Source: Gyromitra esculenta
Lineage: Eukaryota > Ascomycota > Pezizomycetes > Pezizales > Discinaceae
Direction: 5' to 3'
Assembly: GCA_038503075.1 (NCBI GenBank)
Contig: JBCAML010000007.1
Location: 1,364,001 to 1,428,000, forward strand
Length of the DNA: 64,000 bases
Notes under the pieces: generated by a model
The model's database searches: none
What the model saw: the letters and a program-made list of their open reading frames with translations, nothing else
Told to the model about the DNA's origin: nothing
In this document: positions 1 to 12,266 of the stretch, one piece after another
How the letters are laid out: each line of letters begins with the position of its first letter
Position numbering within the stretch: position 1 is the stretch's first letter
Translations under genes and position numbers: made by a program

Positions 1-1106
1 GCCCACTCCTTTTCCTCTCACCTTCAAAGGGTTCTCGATAGAGTCATACAAGTAAAGTACTCCCCATGCGAACGATACCCACATACTAAACCAAAACACG
101 ACTGACTCGGTGAAAAGCAGTCGAAATGGCCTAGTCAGCGACACCGATACAACAACCGCCAAACTTTCTTTCTCCTCACCCGCTCTGCATTTCCATCTAA
201 CTCTCCCGTTGCTCTCAAGTTCTTTCTGACCTGCCTCTGAAGTCTCAGTTTCGTCCAGCCATTTATTCAATACTCTCGCCCTACGGCTAAGCAGAACGCC
301 TCCTCGGGTTTCTTTAAGCACCAAATAAGCAATTGCCATCCCCACTCCGTTGACGATCAGTTGCACCCAATGAATCCATCTCCAGGAAAGGTTGTCATTA
401 ATAAAGCCACTAATAAGCGGCCCAAAACCGGTGAACGCTAGCCCACAAGCTGAAAAGAGGCTCATCGGGAGGCCACGATCTGGCGCATGATAAATATCTG
501 AGATGATGCCTCCAACCATAGTACTGAATGTGGATCCCCCTACCCCGAGAAAAAAGCGCGCTACGAGTATGCCTGGGAAACTATGGCAAAGTGCGCAGGA
601 CAGATGGCATACTATGAAAAGGTTATCAATGGTTAGAAGCTCGTTGAAGCATGCGCATCGCAAGTCTTAGAGAGAGTTTATGAGAACTAACAGTTGAATA
701 AACCATATGTGAATAGAAACACATGTCTTCTTCCATAAACCTAAAAAATAATAGAACGATAATTCTAGTCAATCGACTTGATCTTTTTCCGCTGTACCGG
801 ACACTTGGGAATCTACTAACTTCTGATAATGGCGCCAGGAATAATGGCGCAGTCGCGAATCCCATTGTAAACGTAGTTACCCCAACTAGCAGCGCAACTC
901 TACTAACATTCCACTCCACTGCCATTTGACCAAGCCCACTGGTATAAGCCCCCGCCGAGTACGCTGCCATACCCGTGGAAAAACACGCCAATGCCAATAT
1001 CATCCCCTTCTGTTTTGGCGCCCATGTGAATGGGTCAGTTTCCTTTGTCACTGAAAGTAGAAGTCGTTCTAGAAACAGGCACAGCTCGCTCAGTTAAGTG
1101 CTCCAT
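1..1106 (-). CDS. MFS transporter (DHA1 drug/polyamine type), partial at left edge, possibly damaged
   Basis: Major facilitator of the fungal DHA1 type, an integral plasma-membrane proton antiporter by family. One exon (about 1051 down to 821) gives an N-terminal ETDPFTW motif and the first helices up to PLSE. A probable intron (820-640) separates it from an exon running off the window (639-1) with LVARFFLGVGGS, DRGLPMSLFS, a helix ending WRWIHWVQLIVNG and, near the edge, FTESVVFWFSMWVS. Oddities: the only good ATG (1106) is one base out of frame with the ETDPFTW exon at the run AAAGGAAAC, and the usual G-R-R-P loop between helices 2 and 3 is not visible at the proposed junction. It is either a mis-modelled gene or a decaying one. 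The family call is secure; the gene model is not. Confidence 0.72.
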
Positions 1107-2280
1107 TCGAGATATTTGTAAATTGTCAGGGCAGGGGCTGGGGAACTATCGAATAACTGTCCAGAATTCTTTTCATTCGAAAAATCCGGGGTATTTGAAT
1201 TGTAGCCATGATGACGATGGGTAATTTCTGTAGACAGCTGAGGGAGTGGTATCTGCGTCATTATTCTAACAGACGACGAATAGCCAAGAGAATTAACTGA
1301 ACAATGTGCTATTCCCTTCCCAAGCCTATAGGCCACCAGAGTCTTCTCAATTGCAGATAGCAAATGGTATTAATGTAGAATTCCCCTTCTTTTTGACTGT
1401 CGCTATCCTGGTCCACTGTGATGGTGCTTCCAGGAGAATTTTCTAAGCTACTCGGCTATGTCCCATCTGGATGAGTCTTATCTTCGGTAATCCAGTTCGG
1501 ATTTCAGAAGTGGGGCAAAGACACTAAAGATGCTGCTAATGTACATGTACGGCGGCGCTGCGGGAAGGATCTTCAACAGAAAATTCTGAAAAGATAATAT
1601 TCCGAAATGCAGAAGCGAAGCATATCCTAAAGAGCTGTCCTGGCTGCGCCTAGGGATTGCTATTACTACTGTTTATTCATTAGGTACATTCAACCCGAAG
1701 GTGCTGGGCCCAGAGAGCAGGACACGATGATGCAAAAGATTGCAGCTGAAGCATCCAGTAATTTGTTCAAGTGAACGTTATAGTTAGAAACGAAGAGAGG
1801 ACGGACCATGTGAACGGTAATCACTGAATAATGGGAGGGCACAAAGAGAGATAAGCTCTGGTTTTTTTTCACATCACGCCTTTTGGGTAGGATGACATAA
1901 TGTTCCTGGCTAAAATGCCCAACCTGGGAAAAGCTCGCACATCTTCGTAGACTCGCCGGAAAAGGCGACATGCGGCTCATCCACAATATGCAAGAACGTC
2001 AAAACTGACCAATGCCCATGGTTTCTGATGATGCGATTTCCCGGCACGCTGGTCGGAGACATAACACGAGATGTCAAGCCATCCAAACAGTGTATTGCGT
2101 GCAAGATGGCGGGGCAAAATTTAGAAATGGTGGGGCAACCTTTTTTTTCTCCCTCCCCCTCTTTTTAAACCACTTCCTCGTTTATCTTTGACGTTTCCTC
2201 TCCTCTTTTCCATCTTCCCAGCAAAAAAAAATCCACTTATTTTCATCTCCAATTCCTAAAAAAAAAAAGCAATTGTCACA
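1107..2280. other. Divergent intergenic region between MFS and peroxiredoxin genes
   Basis: No convincing coding sequence on either strand; the short open frames at 1690-2104 match nothing I recognise. A strongly pyrimidine-rich tract at about 2135-2275 directly precedes the peroxiredoxin ATG, as is common in fungal core promoters. Confidence 0.5.
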
Positions 2281-3325
2281 ATGGCTGAAGAACGCGCTGC
2301 CCCGTAAGTAAAATCTCTTTCTATGACTTTTCTCAGTCAGGGTTTCCAAATCAAATGTGAAGTTTGTACATTAAATATTAATTTTTCTCGACCACTCTAG
2401 TCTCCGCCTTGGAAGCATTGCTCCTGACTTCGAGGCTGAGACCACCAATGTTCGTCCTTCCTCTGAGCCATACAAAATCATAATCCTTCAGCACCAGCTA
2501 ATTTAACATATTTTATCATAGGGAAACATCAAGTTTCACGAATTTATCGGTGATAACTGGGTTGTTTTCTTCTCTCACCCCGAGGGTATGTTGATTTGCC
2601 ATCCTCAATACTACTACTTTCGCTGATTTCCTAAATGATAGACTTTACTCCTGTTTGCACCACCGAGTTGGGAGCATTCGCCAAGCTCGAGCCTGAGTTC
2701 ACCAAGCGTGGCGTAAAGCTCATCGGGTTGTCGGCAAACACCATCAAGTCTCACGGCGAGTGGATCAAGGACATCGATGAGATCTCTCAGACCAGCCTCA
2801 AATTCCCCATTATTGGCGACAAGGACAGGAAGATCTCCTACGCCTATGATATGTACGGTTTATATGGTACATATCTGCTCTATCGCGGCTGTTGCTGACT
2901 TTGAATGTGGATAGGATTGACCACCAGGACACTACTAACGTCGACTCCAAGGGCATCGCGTTCACCATCCGCTCTGTCTTTGTCATTGATCCCAAGAAGA
3001 CCATCCGCCTTATTTTGGCCTACCCTGCCTCTACTGGTCGTAACGCCGCCGAGGTCTTGAGGGTTGTCGACTCTCTGCAGACTGGTGACAAGCACCGGTA
3101 TGAAATCAATATTCCTGTTTTAATATTTTTAATCACCAAATATCACTAACAAGGACGATTTATAGCATCACCACCCCCATTAACTGGGTTCCTGGTGACG
3201 ATGTCATTGTCCACCCCTCAGTCAGCAACGAACTAGCCAAGGAGCTCTTCCCTGATTTCCGCATCGTCAAGCCCTACCTTCGCTTCACTCCTCTTCCCAA
3301 GGAGAAGACCACCGCCGCCGTCTAA
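2281..3325 (+). CDS. 1-Cys peroxiredoxin (Prx6/Prx1 subfamily)
   Basis: Thiol peroxidase reducing hydrogen peroxide and organic or phospholipid hydroperoxides. Exons 2281-2303, 2401-2449, 2522-2585, 2642-2852, 2915-3097 and 3166-3325 join to 690 nt, 229 residues. The peroxidatic site FTPVCTTE places the catalytic cysteine at residue 51. Conserved blocks follow: LSANTIKSHGEWIKDI, FPIIGDKDRKI, the DTTNVDSKGIAFTIRSVFVI strand and the C-terminal VPGDDVIVHPSVS typical of Prx6-like enzymes. No resolving cysteine is seen, consistent with the 1-Cys class. There is no obvious mitochondrial presequence before LRLGSIAPDF, so a cytosolic form is likely. The first exon (23 nt) is short; its ATG follows a long pyrimidine tract. 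Splice joins restore family motifs exactly. Confidence 0.95.
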
Positions 3326-6300
3326 GCGAAAGGAAGGCTGTAAAAGTAAAAAAGTGTTATTCTTGTTTTCATGCGGGTTTTTTTTTCTACTATAATCTAA
3401 ATGTGTCTGTACGATTCGCATGCAGCGCTTTAGGGCCTGTATTTTTTGTACTTGGATTCGGAATTTGGTTCCTTCTTTGAAAGTGACACGTTTGAACTGT
3501 AGCGGTGCCTTTGATGATTTTTGTGTCGAATTTTTTTCTTTGCTTGTACCGTCGAGTATGATATCAGATTCGTAAAGGGCTACATTTGACTCTTAATCGT
3601 ACTTGTAACAAAAGATATACAGATACTCTTCAGAGGATCTAGCCCTAACTACTGTAAACCAAACTACCGTCTAATATCGAGTCATCCCATCTACCACTTC
3701 ACTGTAAACCTTTTAACTTCCTTGCCAAAAGATCATCTTGCACTATTGTTTTTAGTGTCCCACAATTGCTCAAACGATTGGTGGTTGTAGATCTAATTCA
3801 CAAACTGTCACTCGATCTTGATGTTTCGGAGCCCGTAATTAGTAATCCTTCTAAACTACCGTTCCTTTAGCTATAACACGATACTAGATCAATAGAACAC
3901 TTGGGAACCTATAGGGATTCTCTGAATCAGCACTCTTAGAAACGTTTAGGGCAAATTTTTTAGTCTAGCGTATTTTCCCTAATATTCTTCGCGCAATCAC
4001 CAATTTTGGCCACTTTTAGATAATTTTGTTTATCATTACCTCCCTTTTGAAAATATCGATAAACGTGACTATCGACGTAAATATCTAGCATAGTGTCTTC
4101 CCTCAGCTCTACAGAAAATAGATAATCCTAGTCAGCGAATTAAGATCACAAAAAATCACTCGAAAAATTGGGTGAATCAACTTATGGATATACAGAATCT
4201 AAATCCTCCCTATTATGACTGTACATGTGATTTTCCTTAAATCTAACTTCTTCAAAGAAGCTTTAGGCTTTTTCGGAGGATATTCGAGACCTGTGAAGTT
4301 TGTAAATTGTAAAGCATGTTCAGACCGATCGATACGTACTAGCGCTCTATCTGATGGGGTTTTTTCCTACGTCGCGTCGTCCATTACTCCGCACATCTAG
4401 GAAAGGTTCGTTGCCCTTCTTTCTAATACGTCCCTTATTGCAATATCTATGTAGAATAACCCAAACCAGGATCGAGTGTTAGAAATCGGCTTCCTAATAT
4501 TTCTAGCCAATCAAAAAGACCAATCACATCATCTCCCGCCCTAAAGTATGGAGACATACTTGGAGGCTTAGGGCTGGAGGACTTAGCTTGTATAGGATTA
4601 AGTTAAATTATTGTTTATAACTCTCGAACGAGCGATGTCTCTAACATCAATCTCTAAAGCTGCCTACCCCCGCGGCCGCGCCTTCTTTGCTGTACCAATC
4701 GCCTTTTGCCAAAAACAGGTTTCCTAATTGGGTGCAACTGATATGGAAGGCTTTAACAAACGTGAATAGTCTATATATTTAGGCTTGTAGTGGAATTGTT
4801 GATTGTCATACCTATTTACAAAAATTTCTTGCCCTTAGACGGCCGCGAGGGGAGAGTTTTTGGGGTATTGCGGCTTGGGGGATGGACATCAACGAAACAT
4901 GCACTAAACCAATGCTAACCGCCAAGTCCCTCACTTTATCGCATTTTCTAAGATTACGCAAGATCTAGCTATGCATGCTAAAGGAATGGAGGATAAATTT
5001 TCACCCGAAAAAAAAGAAACCCCACGAAACCCAGCCGTGGGTACGTATGCGCGTGTACTCGGGGCAGTCGTGGAGAACCTGAACATGTAAGTGTAAGTTG
5101 ACCAATCAATCCGTCGATGTGCTAGGTTCGGGTGAATCAAAAATTGCTGCCAGTGAAAGTTATGTTCAGGCTTTTCATGCCTGCCTGAGTACGTTGTCCG
5201 AGAAAACGAACTAGGAAAAAAAAAAAAAAGCGGCACATACACATCCTATGCACAGAAGTGCAGATAAACCAACCGTTACTGCTTTTCAGGGTCCTCTTCA
5301 CCTGCGTAGAGCGGGGGGCCTTAAACTTGAGGTTCGTGAAAATTACATTTGCGCGTGCCAGGCCCCTATTAACCAAGAATCAACTGGAGTGTCTTTATAT
5401 GACTACGAATCTATATGTTTTCAGAAGCTGCGTTAACGGTCTGGATCTCCTAACTGCCGACCAAATGAGAGACTGATAAGCCCTACGAAAGTGAGATTAC
5501 CCAAATATCCACGTGTCAACAGTGCCACGATCCAGCAGCATCTACTGACGCTAGAGTAGAACGACATTGTCAGAAGTTAAAAAGGTGTAGCGAAAATCTG
5601 CACGATCAGGCCATGTGGCTGTGTAGATGGCCATTATTAGTGGTTCTCTGCGCAGCAGCCAGAAAGTACATAGTAATATGGCCAGAGTGGGAAATTCAGT
5701 GCCAGGACATTACCCTAATGCGGTGATATTAATAGAAATGTATTGATGCTTAATCGATATGCGGCTTTTTGTTAAGATTAATTGTCATCAATTCCCAAGG
5801 CTCTTGGCCCTTTTATACTTGAAACTAATGTCATCGTTGGCACGACTGTGCTGTTCCCATTCCTGGGCGTAAGCGGCGACTCACAATTTGCACAAGAAAG
5901 ACGCGTATAATACACTTTTGCTATTTTGTCGAACCACTGGCTGTTACGGGTTATTCGCTTGAATATTGTTACCATTTATCGTGCTGACGTCAAACAGAGA
6001 GCTTTTTGAAGTTTCGAACTCTAAAGTTATTAATGGTAGATCACCTTGAGAAGGAGCGTTTAAGTATATCCGTTTGTGGATCAAGATCGCCGGAGGATGG
6101 GTTTAAGATGAGAGTGCACCGCCCTCGGGCAGCAGTACCTACTTCACTAATCCTTGTCTCACCCGGATTACAGATTTCAAAATGAGACACTGACGCCGTA
6201 ACGTGGCTCGGCTACCCGCTATTATCTCAACACCAATCGGGAACATACCTACACGTAATTTTTCCAACCATTCTCGCACAGGATGGTGCTCGGTGGGTAT

Positions 6301-7191
6301 GTAGTATTTTATCCATTTCAAATTCTTTGGGGCTTCAAAAATCGGAGTTATGGATCCTGATCTAAGCGCCAGTTGGCCATCGATATTGGATCTGAGCCAT
6401 GAAACACCCGTCCATCGGCAGGGCCACTCCCGTTACCAGTAATTGCCCTTGGTCCTTCCCAGACTGAGATAAGGGTGATCACATCCGAGTGCCGGGCGAC
6501 AGCTTGATATGGTTATTGCGAACCGTAAAAGGAAAGCTCTAACCTCATGGGCAATAAGCATACATGGAACGGCCAGGATAGGTCATTTCGCCTTGATGCG
6601 GTATGATGCAAAAGGGAGCTGGGAGTGAAGTATCAAGGGGAAGAGGTAAGGATGAGGAGGAGGGGCGTGTAAAGTAATCTGGAGGGCTGAATTGATGAAG
6701 TCTTCCCTATTTCCTAGTTGTTCCTCGCCCTTTCCATTTTTACACCTCTCACTACTATCATCATCATTATCATCACCGTAATAAGGTTAATTCCAAATAG
6801 TTCAAAGTCTAAGCCTATAGGACGACGACGACGACAGCGCTGGGCGTAGTTATTCAACTTTCGTTTCTAGACTCTTATAATTATACCTCCCGGCCGCTTC
6901 TGCTGGTGAAAAGGAGCATCTACGTTCTCACTAAAACACGAGCATTGCACTAACCTTTTTCTTTTGTTATTTTCAGCTTCTTTCCTGTGGGTTTTCAGTC
7001 GCAGTCGTTAGGATTTGGAATTTGAGACATAAAATCAAGTTTTTTCCAGCCTCCGGATCGCATAGAACGGCAACAAACTACAAGCCACCTGACACTCCGT
7101 CATTCCCTCACAACCTCCTTTCCTTTTATCAACACTGGATCATCCCCTTGGTATCGCAGCAATTGGTTTTTTTTACTGAACCCTAATCGCA
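3326..7191. other. 3.9 kb AT-rich intergenic tract
   Basis: No gene recognised. It is mostly AT-rich sequence full of stops in all frames, as left by old mutated repeats. It contains a palindromic element (5055-5192, listed separately). Near the right end are simple repeats, a TCA/ATC-rich stretch at about 6757-6778 and a GAC run at about 6820-6835, in what is probably the phospholipase B promoter. Confidence 0.5.
5055..5192. repeat. MITE-like inverted-repeat element, copy A (degenerate)
   Basis: The ends form an imperfect inverted repeat of about 31 nt. The left arm begins GTACTCGGGGCAG and ends CCTGAACAT (5055-5086); the right arm (5162-5192) reads back as GTACTCAGGCAGGCATG and also ends CCTGAACAT. 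It is similar along its whole length to the element at 37355-37494, so both belong to one dispersed family. It has no coding capacity. Confidence 0.65.
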
Positions 7192-9239
7192 ATGCGTATT
7201 CCTCTCAATCCACAAGTGTTGCTGACAGCAGCATCCATTTTGTCAGGTGAGGCCTTTTGGATTCAGTTGTGCTGTTGACATGACAACCGAGATAAACAAG
7301 TCGCAGCTAACAACCGTTATCATAGCTGTCCAAGCAAACCCTTTTCCATCAGAAGTGAACGAGATCGCTCGCCGCTCTCTTTCTAATTCTCCCACCGGCG
7401 GCTATGCTCCAGGGAATGTTTCATGCCCAAGCACTCCATTGATTCGTAATGCCAGTGATATTTCCAGTGACGAGAAGGCGTTCATCAAGAAGCGCCATGC
7501 GGTCACGGATAAAGCTCTCGTCGACTTTTTGAATCGTGCGGCAATGGTGGATTTCGATGTTGGTGCTTTTATGGAATCCTACTCGCCGACTATTGGGATT
7601 GCGTTTTCAGGTGGTGGATACCGGGCGCTTTTGAGCGGTGGGGGTGAATTTGCTGCGTTTGATAGCCGAACTCCGGGTTCTACGGCTGTGGGGCATCTCG
7701 GTGGACTGCTGCAGAGTGCAACTTATGTCGCGGGATTGTCGGGTGGGAGTTGGTTGCTTGGGAGTATCGTCATCAATAACTTCACGACAGTGCAGAGACT
7801 CCAGAACGCAGGGAATGTGTGGGATTTTACCAACAGCATTCTAGCTCCTGAGGGGGAGCTGCACATTGTGGATACTACCCGGTATTATAATGATCTTCAC
7901 GACGAGGTGACGGCTAAGGGAGATGCGGGGTATGACGTGTCTTTGACGGATTATTGGGGGAGGGCACTGTCGAGACAATTTGTCAACTTTACCAACGGCG
8001 GTCCTGGTGTCACCTTTTCGTCTATTGCGAAGAGCGACGACTTTGTTGCTGGGACGATGCCGTTCCCGATCATCGTTGCTGATGGAAGGAATCCAGGAGA
8101 ATTGATCATCAGCAGCAACGCGACGGTCTATGAGTTTAATCCGTTGGAATTTGGGAGTTTTGACCCTACTCTGTATGCATTCACACCGATTGAGTATCTG
8201 GGTACCAACATGACAGATGGCGTGCCCAATACAGACAATGTCTGTGTCAGAGGTTTTGATAATGCTGGGTAAGTTCATAGTTACCTTAAGTGGTGAAAAA
8301 TGAATCGTTAATGAGAGTTATAGATTTGTCATGGGTACTTCCTCATCTCTCTTCAACACAGGTTTCATGCAATTAGACAGTTCCGGTCTCACCGGCATCC
8401 TTCGCGATTTCGTTAACAGCACCCTTCAATTCCTCTCCGTCAACGAATACGACATCGCAGATTACTCCCCGAATCCGTTCTTTGGTGTCAATTCCGACAT
8501 CAATCCATCTGCCAGAACTCAGGACCTCACTCTTGTTGACGGAGGCCTCGACTTACAGAACATCCCTCTTCACCCCCTCATCCAGCCTTCTCGCCATGTG
8601 GACGTTATCTTTGCCATGGATAACTCCGCCGACACAGTCCGTTTGAACGGCAGTCTGTCTAACTGGCCTAACGGCACCGCAATGATAGCAACCTACGAAC
8701 GTTCCATCACAGGCTCAATCAACAACGGCACTCTCTTTCCTGCCATCCCAGACACAAACACTTTCATTGGCCAGGGTCTCAACAACCGCCCTACCTTCTT
8801 TGGCTGCAACGCAAGCAATATCACTACCGAAGCAAGCAGAGTTCCACCATTGATCGTCTATATTCCTAACGCGCCATATACCTTCAATTCCAACATCTCT
8901 ACCAGTACCTTGGAATACACAAACACTCAGCGCAACCTGATGCTCGAGAATGGATACAACATCGCTACCCGCGGTAACGGAACATTTGACTCAAACTGGG
9001 CTGCCTGCGTAGGCTGTGCAATTGTCCGAAGAGAACAGGAGAGGAAAGGAGATGTGCAAACCGCACAATGCAAGAAGTGCTTTACTGATTACTGCTGGAA
9101 CGGAATAAGGGAAACAACCCAAGCTCCTGAGTATGAGCCTACTGCTGCTATTAGTACCAAGAGCGCCGCTGGGAGAACCGAGGCTTGGGGTTTGGGAATG
9201 TTTTTGATTGCCGCGGCGGCGAGCGTGTTTGTGTTGTAA
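7192..9239 (+). CDS. Phospholipase B / lysophospholipase, secreted, probably GPI-anchored
   Basis: Fungal PLB hydrolyses both acyl esters of phospholipids and lysophospholipids at the cell surface or outside the cell. Exons 7192-7246, 7326-8268 and 8324-9239 give 1914 nt, 637 residues, the normal family size. An N-terminal hydrophobic signal (LLTAASILSG) is split by intron 1. The catalytic core shows SGGGYR (about 113-118), the nucleophile elbow GLSGGSW (Ser about 157) and the catalytic Asp in TLVDGGLDLQN (about 405). Many N-x-S/T sites and a cysteine-rich tail (CVGCAIV, CKKCFTDYC) follow. The C-terminus ends in a hydrophobic stretch (GMFLIAAAASVFVL) suitable for GPI attachment. The joins reconstruct DNAG-FVMGTSSSLFN exactly. 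Confidence 0.96.
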
Positions 9240-10464
9240 ATGGCTAGAAGAGTTTGATTGTTTCCTTTGTTTTTGTTTTTTACATACCAGATGGCTTTCG
9301 TCGGGGCGTCGGGGGTTTCCAAAGGAATGTGTAATAGTGTTTTTCTTTTGTCAAGTGATAAATAGCAATGTTAGCTCTTTTTTTTGTTTTTGTGTGCTGG
9401 TGCAGGGGCTAACCGTGATCTCTGGAAACAAGCTAGCTATTGGAGCCTAAGGAGAATAATCTTTAAAACAGAAACGGGAAGAAGCTTAGCAAGGCAAGTC
9501 TCTTGCCGTTACATATCCGATGGCACAAATATTAGTGCTATCATGGACTAGCACTCGCCCTCACTGGTGGACTTTTTAACCCTCAACCTCAATTTATAAT
9601 CAATCTGGCTTGCCCAGCACTAAACCACAAGGATATATTTATTTCGGTGTGCGTTAAGCTTTTCTAGGCTATGATCCTATAAATATACTAGGTAATTGTC
9701 ATGTCTGGATCTGTGTACACTGGCTTATAACCTTATTATAGTGCTACACTCGAGATCCTCCGTGGAGGTAAATGGTGCCTTGGGTAGGTTAGCTAGATGA
9801 TATTGTTGAATTAGCGGACTTTAACGCTTCTTCGTAGACACACATGTATCTGCGAGTTTTGTCATGTTACTTATAACAGTCTCAACGCCACGCCGAACTA
9901 GAGTAAGTATGAGGCCTCGCTCGCTGACCCAGACACCAAGCGCTGAAGATCACGGTGCACAAACCAAACCAAGCTTAAAAAGAGAGCTTAGTATATTTAT
10001 GAAGCATGACAAGCTATGAAGAGAGCTTGGAGGCTACATAAATAGCCCTTAAGCGTGCTATGAAATATAATCCCATGACAGCGGGAGTCTACTGTAGAAA
10101 TTGTGTTTCGATTGTTAGCTTAAATGACAACAATGCCTGTGAGAAATATTTACAAATTATTCTTCCTTTCGATTTTTCCTGGGCTTTAGGCTTGCTGTCC
10201 AACGCTCCACAACATTTTGCGGGACGTTGCCTTCACTCAGCTTGGAAGAGTGTACTTTTCCCTTCTCTAGATCATCGACGATTGTGGGAGCTCTTCTAAA
10301 AGCAATTCTTCAACCATGTTTTGTCACTGGTGACATGCACGTCTTGATTCTCCGGAGCGTTTCCCCGGTGAATTGGTAGGCCTGTGATTCGTATTAGTAC
10401 CTTTAAGTAGATTCCCCGATAGCTATATATGTATAGACGTATGTTTAAGAAGGAACTAACCGGG
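9240..10464. other. Intergenic region downstream of phospholipase B
   Basis: T-rich 3' flank of the phospholipase B gene (to about 9400), then AT-rich DNA without a recognisable gene. Imperfect copies of an AAGAGAGCTT motif occur at about 9978-10030. The open frame at 10060-10299 has no recognisable content. Confidence 0.45.
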
Positions 10465-11524
10465 AAGTATTTAAAGGCAGCCCAGGAAGCCATTACGATC
10501 ACCATTAAATCTCCACCGTAGACCAAGTACCACCACCCGGAATTACTTTCGTTTTCGACAGAATATCGATATTCATTCCGAACAGGGACTATCAAGTGTT
10601 AGTGTTGTTGTTTTTGGCATTCTAAGAAGTACTTACGGCTACAAATACTGATGGTAAAAATATGAACTATTCGGCACACGGGGTGTTGGAACGGGCGAAT
10701 ACGCCTATTTGGGCATACTGACAGTAATCCAACTCAAGCGTTTCATACCCTCTAACATATTGGTAGACCTGTGGACACCATGGATAGATGATAGATTACA
10801 TTCCTATAAGGTTTTTATTATTATTTTAGTAGAAGATATAGTGCTTAAGGTTACCGTTGGTGGGAGCTTACGAATTGAATTGATCCCTCTGGCTTCTTCT
10901 CGAGTTCTTCGTCGACTCTCCTGAAGTTTTCGGTTATTGTCGCCATCCGCTCCTCTATGGGCCATATTTTTCTTCCTTTTTGTCTACAGTGCAATTCAAC
11001 CTCTCGACGGATGGCGTCTGAGGTCAAGTCTTTTGTGAGTGACAGGGAGCTCTCTATATAGCTGTTTAAAACAGTTTTCCATATATTCCACCTGTTTGCA
11101 TCTTGCAATAACTGTTGAACCAGTTCCACATTCTTTCCACTAGCTACCATAATGGTATCGTTCTGAGGATAGAGGTTAGCCAGTATTCTCTCCTTTGAAT
11201 CGAGATGCCTGACTGATTCTTACTTTGTTCCTCACGTAAGATATACATCCTCGATAAGAAGCGCCCATTCTTTTCCAGGCGTTCCAAATTAGAAATGACG
11301 AAGTCAGCTGCTGTTTCGGGAATCCCAAGGTCGCTATCGACAGCAAAGACTTCCCTGAGCTTAAGACATTTCTGCCCTATTGGACTATCTGTTGGTGAAG
11401 GGATCATGGGATTATCCTCGGTTCCCTGACCTTGATCTCCTATCGGACTAGGTGGCTCTAAATCGTCACTAGTTATCTGATTTTGTTGCTTCGGTTCTAA
11501 ATTAGGGGCAGCCTCTGATGCCAT
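10465..11524 (-). pseudogene. CorA-like membrane protein gene, probably broken
   Basis: Pieces of one gene can be followed along the minus strand. The ATG at 11524 opens a low-complexity acidic/proline N-terminus (to about 11237). A second block (about 11143-10876) has the helical stretch ERMATITENFRRVDEELEKK and ends at a good donor. A 30 nt exon (10666-10637) encodes FIFLPSVFVA, followed after a GTAAGT...TGATAG intron by SLFGMNID (from 10588). This matches the CorA superfamily helix with its GMN signature. The next helix, WWYLVYGGDLMVIVMASW, lies in a different frame, so at least one frameshift lies between them. CorA-family proteins are Mg2+ channels; fungal relatives also occur as membrane anchors of larger proteins. 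The internal join between 10876 and 10667 is unresolved. Confidence 0.5.
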
Positions 11525-12266
11525 AATACATGCAAACACTCTTTCTCTAAAGGTAGTATTTGAAGAGTGATTTAGATCTAAATAGCATTACCCTAGTTTG
11601 TGATATACTTCAGTAAAATAACCACTTCTAACCTCTCTTTGTTCAAGCACGGGCATAAAGTGAGATACTGAGCACTTAAATGTTGCTAGATTCCAGCTCA
11701 TCAATATTGTCCCTTTTTTTTTCGTCTTTAATCTTCTAGAGTGCAAAACTCACCGCCAACTTCTGCTTGTGGAAAATCCACTTGCCTTGCTATTCTATTT
11801 AGCTCAACAGAGCCTACTCTGAACTAGTTTGTATATGCCAATTTCCAAGAAGCTGGTAATGGGTGAAAACTCTGCGATCTGTCGTTTGGGAAATTTTGAA
11901 ATCGGTTTGGAAACCGAATTCCTCGTTAGGAATTAGGATAATCCACTCGGGAAAATTGCCGTCCTCAAATGCACAGCTTATAATGTGCAGAGTTAGTAAG
12001 AGGGCGGGGATGAATGAATTACATGTATACCATACAATATTCTTGGTGTTGCGTTTTTCACAGCCCCCATAGACACTTCCAAATACGTCATTGCTTGTGC
12101 GTAGCGTTGAATACACATTGTGCCCTCTTCGTTCCGTAAAAGTATGCAAAACCCACCATCCACTTCTCGAGCATCATTTAATTTCCGAGCTGGGAGCACG
12201 AGAGTTCCCTAGCAAAGCTCTCTTTTCCAAGTTGATTGTGGACTTGGATTAACTTCTCGATGGAAT
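11525..12266. other. Spacer between the two decayed genes
   Basis: Overlapping minus-strand open frames (12199-11993 and 12149-11814) could be decayed tail exons of the TPR gene, but I recognise nothing in them. No other feature is seen. Confidence 0.4.

Noticed and set aside
9759..9766. TCCGTGGA octamer resembling a Pdr1/Pdr3 response element
   Set aside because: It lies about 16 kb from the PDR transporter and is not in a recognised promoter; a single octamer is expected by chance.
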